Assembly: GCF_016086655.4 (NCBI RefSeq)
Contig: NC_052136.2
Coordinates: forward strand, 372,001 to 436,000
DNA length: 64,000 nt
Source: Lepeophtheirus salmonis
Taxonomy: Eukaryota; Arthropoda; Copepoda; Siphonostomatoida; Caligidae
Reading direction: 5' to 3'
In this document: positions 57,561 to 64,000 of the stretch, piece after piece
Position numbering within the stretch: the stretch's first letter is position 1
Layout: the number at the start of each line of letters is the position of its first letter
Notes under the pieces: model-generated
Told to the model about the DNA's origin: nothing
Seen by the model: only the letters and a program-made list of their open reading frames with translations
Database searches by the model: none
Position numbers and translations under genes: made by a program

Positions 57561-57950
57561 TCTGTTGTGTCGGTCCTTATTTAGAACCGAGGACCGCAGT
57601 CAAGTACAGTCCCATTTGTCGGTCCTTACAGAAGGTAAAATCGATCCCTCGTGACGTCAATGAGGGTGTTATTTCGTTTTTTTATTCCGCTATGCAATTG
57701 AATCAATTATATAACTAATTAATACGTTCGTATTAATTCTATTGTAATGATTTATCTATTTATTTTTTTTTTTTTTTTTTTTTGCAAAATATGTGCAATA
57801 ATCTTAATACATATTTCATATATATTATTTGTCTTAATAAACCATCGATATTTTTATAAAAAAATTCCAAAGACGTATAGTTAAGAACTGGACCCCTAAT
57901 ACTGAACTGGACTGGACCGAATAAATCAGGACGGAGACAACACTAATATT
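57561..57950. mobile_element. Complete Rep2 MITE inserted in Rep1
   Basis: The left end is GTTGTGTCGGTCCTTATTTA. The right end, reverse complemented, is GTGTTGTCTCCGTCCTGATT and then TATTCGGTCC. The terminal inverted repeats are about 20 bases, with GGTCCAGTCCAG motifs inside. At about 390 bp, with no coding capacity, it has the form of a MITE. Fragments lie at 6620, 9530, 37235 and 45936. A run of 21 T is at 57763-57783. Confidence 0.65.
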
Positions 57951-58009
57951 CACTACTCAGGAATTAAATAGTAATGAGAACTGCTATGGAAAAGAAAATT
58001 CCTGCTTTA

Positions 58010-60105
58010 TATGTCCCAAAGACATATTTTACTTCAGGACTTGAATGCCTCATGCAACCTATTAAAGTAGTTATATTTAATACATTGAAGGGAAGTGAAG
58101 AAAATATTATTCAGTTTATTTGGTCATCAATTAATAATAATTATAACTCACTCATCCAAATTGGAGACTCAAACATGGGTTGCAGTTTACGCTTATTAAA
58201 TTGGGACTTCGAAATCCAGGAGTACTCGATTTGACTAGACAAAATATATTTTAGATTAAACTAAGACTCAATATGAAAGACTCGTAATCCTCTAGACTCT
58301 AGGGCTTGAAACTCACTGATTCACGTACCCAAAAACTCGCCACTTTACGTTAGAGACTTCACTTGAGCTTATCTCGCATTAATTAAGATCTTAATAGTGG
58401 TCAGAAAAATTACTCCGTCACGATATACTCGTAACATTGAATTTCTATTTTATATACAATAATAAATATTGTTAAGTAATCATCATATTTATACTAATTT
58501 AATTAATAAGTTTCGATGGTCCTAATTTCTTGGAATTGCTCATTTCTATTTATTTATCATTATTTGTCCACGAAAACTTATCCATAAAAATCATCCTTAG
58601 AAAGTTTTTAAACATAGTATAATATTGTTTTATCGATTCTAAGCGAATAGTATCAGCCTATTTTAAAAATACTAACTAAGGATTTTACGACAATAAAACT
58701 AATATTCAATTAATCCAAACAAAACTGTGTTTTATGAACAGTGAATAGATAATGACGATAATTAATTAATAGAATACATTTAACATTAAGTAATTGATAT
58801 AAGTTATATTGGTAACTATTAATAAGAAAATAAATAGCACGTAGCTCTTGTAAAATACACAAATTCGTTTTGAGCGTTCGTGTCCTGTAGTAAAAGATGT
58901 CTTTGTATATTACCAATTAAAAATTAATGGGTAGCTAAAAATCACACTAGATTTACATCATTGTTTATGAGTACACACTTATATTAGAACTAAATCAAGG
59001 TAATAAGTACTGAAAATCCCTATGGAATGACTAAATTTGTACTTTTTTTTTAATGGATTAGGTACAATAAAAGTAGAATAATTAAGGAAAAATATCTTAT
59101 ACCTTCTATTGTGATAGCTTAATTATTGTCAACCATATGAAAATAAGATTACATTACGATGTATTTACATATATTTTATACATTTTAGGGTCTAATGTAT
59201 AATAAAATTAGACAAAAAAGGGAAACATTTCTGATAGACAGTAAGCTTGAAGTCCTTCTATGTGTTGGCCTCACTATAGGTATGCCTTAATATTGATGAA
59301 AAAAGGGGATTCCTTATGTAAAACTTACTTTTTTAGGCTCCAAAATGGACGAAATTAACAATGCTGACGTCATTTGAAAACGCCTTATTAATCAAGTTAA
59401 CTTCATTTAATCATAACCATATATTTTTTACCAAAGTAAGAGGTTGAATGATAAATGACCAACAACGTGTAAACTTCCGACATTTTTTTTAATACAATAT
59501 GAATTATTATTCGACTTTTGTCTAAATCTAAAAAATAATTAATTAATCATTAAAATAGAGTAAACCTTTTCGTCATTAATTAAAGAATTATTTAAATATA
59601 ATAATAGATTGAATAATACATTCGAATATAAGGTTGAAAAACAAGATTTAAACTCATAAAAGTCGAATATTTTATTTCTTAATAATCTAATTTGCATCCT
59701 TGAAAAAATTAATTGACTAGCCTTTTAAGGTTTATCGATAAAATATACAATGTACATAAATTTATAAGCTTATTTTCCTAAGTATTTAGTAACTTAGATT
59801 TAAAATGCAGTGCATCAACATAAAAACAATCTTAAACTAAAATTTTGAAAAGGAAAAAATTCAAATTTTTTACTTCATGTGGACATACACATATTTGAGT
59901 CCATTATATACGACTTTATATTCAAATTACTGGTATGATTTAAGATACCTAAGAATTTCAAATACAGTTCAGAACCTTTATTTGAATTAGGAGACTTATA
60001 TTGGCCCGGATATGCCCTTTCAAAAAAAATCTATCAATTTATCATTATTTTATTGTATTGATCACTTTTTGCTACTTTATAAAGTGTAACTTATCGACCA
60101 AGAAT
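58010..60105. other. AT-rich intergenic sequence
   Basis: This stretch contains a small Rep1 tail piece at 58915-58975 (AATTAATGGGTAGCTAAAAA). No gene recognised. Confidence 0.4.
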
Positions 60106-60109
60106 ACAA

Positions 60110-60560
60110 ATGGGCATCCACAGGGGAGGGCTGGAGGGCTGTAGCTCCCCACCCAACAAAAAGGAATTTATGTTTTTTAATAGAAAATATAATATTAAAA
60201 AAAAAAAATCAAAAAGTTTTATATTTGAAATTTAATTTAATTTTTCACTAAAAAATTATCAGAAATTTTTCGTGAATAGCTGTGGATTTTAGAATATTTT
60301 TTTCCCAACCATTCCTTTTAAACTTTTTTCTCTACAAAATTTTAACTTTTTTTTCAAAAAATTAATTGAAAATAATAATTTAAATTTAGTTTTAAAATTA
60401 ATATTTTGTGAATAGGTGAAGATTTTTGAAATTTTTCCAAAAAAATAATATTTGAAATTTAATTTTTGTAATTTCTCATCAAAACAATTCAATATTTAAA
60501 AATATTTTCCAAAAAAATAATTTTTCAAAGTTTTTTTTCAAGAAAAATTCCTTTATGGAT
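60110..60560 (+). repeat. Rep4 copy
   Basis: It starts GGGCATCCACAGGGGAGGGC then TGGAGGGCTGTAGC, a terminus shared with 35143 and, reversed, with 63456. The body repeats GTGAATAGCTGTGGATTTTA and GAAATTTTTCCAAAAAAATA-type units. The T-rich units produce a spurious minus-strand frame at 60289-60492. Confidence 0.5.
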
Positions 60561-61012
60561 TTTTTCTTTTGATATTTGCATTAAATATATAATTATCAAG
60601 AAACTTGTAAAAAGGGATTGGAATAATCACTTCAGTAAGTATCTTTGCGAGAAGATGAGCTGATTCATAGATAAACCAAAAATTAGATACAGGGGTGAGA
60701 TAATAAACACTATAGGTAAAGGAAGTATTTATCTGCCTGAAACCAAATAAATAGAAGTAATATCCCTTTGGCAAATACATTTTTAAGGTATAATGAATAA
60801 CTTTAAGTGCTAATTCTAATGGTTTTGGAGTTAACACAATATTCCCATCTAATATTGATGATGTAAGTTGTATCCAAAATATATTGTTGGTAATAAATTC
60901 TACTTAATGAAGATGTTGCTTTAAAGATCCCTATAGCAGTTGAGATTTGTTTTGAAATCCCTCGAGATTTAATTGTATCAGACGTCGTAACCTTTATTGT
61001 ATCACAGAACAT
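60561..61012 (-). pseudogene. Unknown minus-strand coding-like segment, frameshifted
   Basis: Two overlapping minus-strand frames, 61012-60803 and 60837-60553, read on from each other across a frame change. The first contains TIKSRGISKQISTAIGIFKA and the second ALKVIHYTLKMYLPKGYYFY and FIYESAHLLAKILTEVII. The first phrase recalls the region after the RT catalytic block in some LINEs (D-I-x-x-R-I-x-x-A-x-x-A/I-F), but the similarity is slight. It lies between two Rep4 arrays. Confidence 0.2.
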
Positions 61013-61193
61013 TTCTTGGTGGAAAAAAACAACTGAAAAAAGGCTTAGTAGGTAATTAGTAGACTTAGGAATTCTGTGTGATAGCTCAATCCCTGAAAAA
61101 AATAATTGGTAATGTTGTTCTTTTTTGAGTGAAAACTAAATAAAATTGGTGCTATTTTTTAGTAAAAATCACCTGCAAAAACACTTCTACTTT

Positions 61194-61706
61194 CAGGGGC
61201 GTCTGCAGGTTTATATTTGGGGGAAGGCTTCGTTTTTGGATTTTTCACTATTCCCAGAAAATTAATTTTTTTGTGAAAAGCTGTGAATTTTTTGATTTTT
61301 TTTTTCCAATGGTTTAATATATGAAATATTAAATATAAAACTTTTCAAAAATTTAATTTTTTTCTGAATATTTATGGATTTTTTGAAAAAAATTGAAAAA
61401 TTGAAATTTTTTTCCTAAAAATATAATTTTTTTGTTAACAGCTGGGGATTTTTCGATTTTTTTTTTCAAAAATTTTATGTATGAAATTTCAAATATTAAT
61501 TTTTTTCCCAAAGCTTTATTTTTTGTACAGATTTATGAATTTTTTTTCGAAAAAGTTTAATATTTGAAATTTTTTTCCAAAAATTTAATTTTTTGTAAAT
61601 AGCCATGGATTTTATAAAAATCAAAAATTTTAATGTCACAATTTTTTTCTAAAACAAATCCCAGAACCAAGCCTCCTCCCAAACAAAAATCCTGCAGACT
61701 CCCCCG
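61194..61706. mobile_element. Rep4 element with both termini
   Basis: The left end is CAGGGGCGTCTGCAGGTTTA followed by TATTTGGGGGAAGGCTTCG. The right end, reverse complemented, is CGGGGGAGTCTGCAGGATTT then TTGTTTGGGAGGAGGCTTGG. These are matched inverted repeats of about 38 bases. Between them lie about five degenerate units of 75-100 bases built on GTGAAAAGCTGTGAATTTTT and AATATTTGAAATTTTTTTCC. CAGGGGCG ends recall hAT elements, but no 8-bp duplication is visible. Confidence 0.6.
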
Positions 61707-62499
61707 TAAATAGTGAAACTTTAATCCTGATACATTCTAGATCAAAATATTTGGACAAAGTTAGTTGTTTCCTTTCTTTTAAAAAGCACCAGCTAACGAC
61801 ACCATAGAGATAAAAAGTTGGGAATCATTATCATAGATAATGGGACAGGCATAATCGGAGTTTACAAGATGGTCAGGGGGCCCAAACCCCAACTGTGATC
61901 CTCAAGATTTATGCATTCATATAATTATTCTGTAAATAAAAGTAATATATACCCCCCAGAACAAATGTCTAACTCTGTCTATCAGAACAAACTGTGACTT
62001 TATAATTAAATCCCTGTACAATGTAATTTGGTTGATTCTGAGAAAAGCTTATGCGTAATCATATATACGATTCATTTATAGAATTTATATATATATCACG
62101 GACTATAATGATTTATGAATCCATTCATCACCTTAAGATATGAAAAAAAAAAATCTGTTTGATTGATAGAAATCGATCTAATATCAATTTCAAAACTAAT
62201 ATACTGATGCTTCAAAACTACTTAAAATTGATTGAATTTTGTATGTATTAATTATTTAGAGATAGTAAAAAAATAGAATGAGAACAAATGATAATGGGTC
62301 AAAATGTTCCTAAATATCGGAACATATAACCTTTAGTCTCAAAACCTCTCTATATTTATACGTATCATACTTTTTAATTCGAATATTGGCTAAATTGGTA
62401 CCTGAATATAAGTGATTTTATTTTACAAAGATTCATGTTTTTATTTTTATATTCTTGAAGAGAGAACATAAAATTATATAATAATCGATAGTATGTGAT

Positions 62500-62770
62500 A
62501 GACGAAAAATAACACTGAGGATTTGTTGCTGAGTTATCAGAGTAAGTCCTTGCTGTACTTGGAGTAGAATTGAGAATCAATATTGAAGTAACTCCTGCCT
62601 ATATTATTTGTGTTTATATTCTTAATCTTATAGCATAGCTACTCTCAGCTTACCAAATGAAATGTCATGACACCTCAGCTGCTCTCTCCCAAACATTCTT
62701 TAAATTATCAGGGTGGCCACGTTCATTTTTTAAGATAATGGCCTATAATATTATTTTCATTCCTGAGCAG
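62500..62770 (-). repeat. Rep1 copy, - orientation, first of a row of four
   Basis: ACACTGAGGATTTGTTGCTG, AGAGTAAGTCCTTGCTGTAC, TTGGAGTAGAATTGAGAATC and TCAGCTGCTCTCTCCCAAAC occur in Rep1 minus-strand order. Confidence 0.65.
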
Positions 62771-62829
62771 TTATCTTTATAATCTACGACATTCAATTAT
62801 GTTCAAAACTTGAATGAATATCCGTGTGT

Positions 62830-63120
62830 ACTTATAAAAGACGGAGAATAATCTTGAGGATTTGTTCCAAATTTATAATTGTAGGTCCTTGTTGGACTCG
62901 GAGTCGAATTGAGGATCGACATTGGAGTAATTCCTTCCTCTGTCCTTGTTGATTACCTACTCCTCCTCCTCTCTTCTCACATCTCATTGTAGCTGATATA
63001 ATAAAACGTCATGGCAGCTTAGCTGCTCTCTTCAAAAACATTCTTCAAATTGTCAAGCTTTGCATGTTGATTTACGGTTGTTGTTTTTTTTTAACATGAC
63101 CAATATACACATTATTTTCA
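62830..63120 (-). repeat. Rep1 copy, - orientation, second of the row
   Basis: ACTTATAAAAGACGGAGAAT, TGTAGGTCCTTGTTGGACTC, GGAGTCGAATTGAGGATCGA, GGCAGCTTAGCTGCTCTCTT and TTTTAACATGACCAATATAC form one of the clearest minus-strand copies. Confidence 0.7.
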
Positions 63121-63306
63121 TAACTAGAAATTAGTATAAACTATAGTACTCCTTGCTCGCTGATAGGTTAAAATGTTTTTTTTTAAAAGAAGAAATAAGC
63201 CCATTCAAATTTTTATTTTAACAACTTATATTTTTATTTTTTAAACTATGATACTGTGTGATATTCAACGTATAAATAAGAAGAGATTTTGACACTTAAA
63301 GTATAG

Positions 63307-63330
63307 ATGTGTCTAGAATTCTAGACACAT
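63307..63330. repeat. 24-bp perfect palindrome
   Basis: The sequence reads the same on both strands over 24 bases with no spacer, centred on GAATTC (ATGTGTCTAGAATTC...). It lies between two Rep1 copies. Confidence 0.9.
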
Positions 63331-63455
63331 GGTCGAACATTTCACATTTTTCTTTGAAATAAATCCTTTAAACATAAATGACCCCACCCCCTATTTTCCC
63401 AAAAAAACGAACGATCATTTTTGACTGATAAATTCAAAAGTCCATTTATTTTGGG

Positions 63456-63496
63456 AGGGCTACAGCCACACTACCATACAACTTGTGAACGCCCTG
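63456..63496 (-). mobile_element. hAT-like terminus of the Rep4 type
   Basis: Read on the minus strand it begins CAGGGCGTTCACAAGTTGTA and reaches GGCTGTAGCCCTCCCAAAA, close to the Rep4 start at 60114-60150. The second end was not identified. Confidence 0.4.
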
Positions 63497-63619
63497 AACT
63501 TTGCAGACGGCTTTTTGTAGTTGGTATCTGAATATATGTTCTCTCTTCAAAGCTTTTAACATTGTTCATTTAATTTTGAAGAGAGAATATAAAAGTATAA
63601 GGTAATCACTAGTACGTGA

Positions 63620-63850
63620 AAAATTAAAAGTAAAACTTAGAGTTTCTTGTGGAGTTATAAATATAAGTACTTATTCGAGTAGGATGGATGTTGGCATCGA
63701 AGTAATTCCTTCCTATATCATTCCTAGATATGGAGTAGGGTTTGTGTTGATTGAATTTATGTTATAGCTACTCTCAGCTTATCTAATGAAACCTCATGAC
63801 AGCTAAGCTGGCCTCCTCCACAGCTGTCGGCGTTATTTTCTTTTGTTGTT
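63620..63850 (-). repeat. Rep1 copy, - orientation, third of the row
   Basis: TTCTTGTGGAGTTATAAATA, GGCATCGAAGTAATTCCTTC, CTCAGCTTATCTAATGAAAC and CATGACAGCTAAGCTGGCC match, more diverged than the previous copies. Confidence 0.6.
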
Positions 63851-63859
63851 GTTTTTTTA

Positions 63860-64000
63860 ACCAAACCGGATTGGACATTTGCATGTGCTGATAAAAGACA
63901 GAGAGGAACCCTTATGATTTGTTGCAGATTTATCATTCTAACTCCGTGAATTGTAGTAAAATTGAGGATCTACAATTGAGTAATTATTACACATGCTCTT
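63860..64000 (-). repeat. Rep1 copy, - orientation, fourth of the row, cut by the window end
   Basis: GCATGTGCTGATAAAAGACA, CCTTATGATTTGTTGCAGAT and TAAAATTGAGGATCTACAAT run to the last base. Confidence 0.55.

Noticed and set aside
62500..64000. CRISPR-like regular spacing of repeated sequence
   Set aside because: The repeats are about 250-300 bp, diverged and irregularly spaced in a eukaryotic context. They are dispersed Rep1 copies.

Overview
This window looks like nuclear DNA from an invertebrate animal, most likely an arthropod. It is very AT-rich. One gene is clearly recognisable and is split by canonical GT/AG introns. The rest is packed with decayed Tc1/mariner-superfamily transposases, jockey-type non-LTR retrotransposon pieces, terminal-inverted-repeat elements and several dispersed repeat families. 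From memory, the transposase flavours and the base composition resemble a caligid copepod such as the salmon louse. That identification is inference and could not be checked here. There are no bacterial operons, rRNA genes or CRISPR arrays.

Gene content. The one confident protein-coding gene is a cyclophilin-type peptidyl-prolyl isomerase on the + strand. One exon lies at 1600-1834 and the terminal exon at 19946-20264, joined by an intron of about 18.1 kb. The start-codon exon is not visible. All the catalytic residues I could check are present. Four weaker candidate exons have splice-site support: 12216-12391 (-), inside the cyclophilin intron and resembling the loop-A region of a Cys-loop ligand-gated channel; 38742-38968 (-); 48856-49032 (-), a hydrophobic segment between strong splice sites; and 42871-42988 (+), a possible signal-peptide exon.

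Layout. 1-1599: upstream/intronic DNA with a mariner-like remnant. 1600-20264: cyclophilin gene; its intron holds about ten transposase fragments, a nested pair of TIR elements (7259-8603 containing 7331-7861), a LINE fragment and a tRNA-like SINE. 20460-21754: hAT-like element with near-perfect 8-bp target duplications, about 100 bp past the poly(A) signal. 21.8-24.6 kb: mariner head followed by a jockey-like endonuclease/RT remnant. 26-36 kb: transposase fragments on both strands. 36-43 kb: mariner pieces, a second SINE, unknown minus-strand reading frames and a TIR-bounded Tc1-like element (41176-42141). 43-52 kb: hairpins, repeats, transposases and a BED-like zinc-finger remnant. 52-58 kb: repeats, an RT fragment and an unclassified DDE-like transposase. 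58-64 kb: AT-rich repeat arrays and a run of four same-orientation copies of the commonest repeat.

Repeat families named here: Rep1 (commonest, about 20 partial copies, key phrase AAGAATGTTTTGGAGAGAGC), Rep2 (MITE with GTTGTGTCGGTCC termini), Rep3 (CAGCTGTCGACGTTA ... GGTAACGACGTG) and Rep4 (T-rich tandem units, some bounded by hAT-like CAGGGG termini). Mobile DNA outside the cyclophilin gene appears non-functional as protein: nearly every transposase has stops, frameshifts, deletions or a missing catalytic aspartate.
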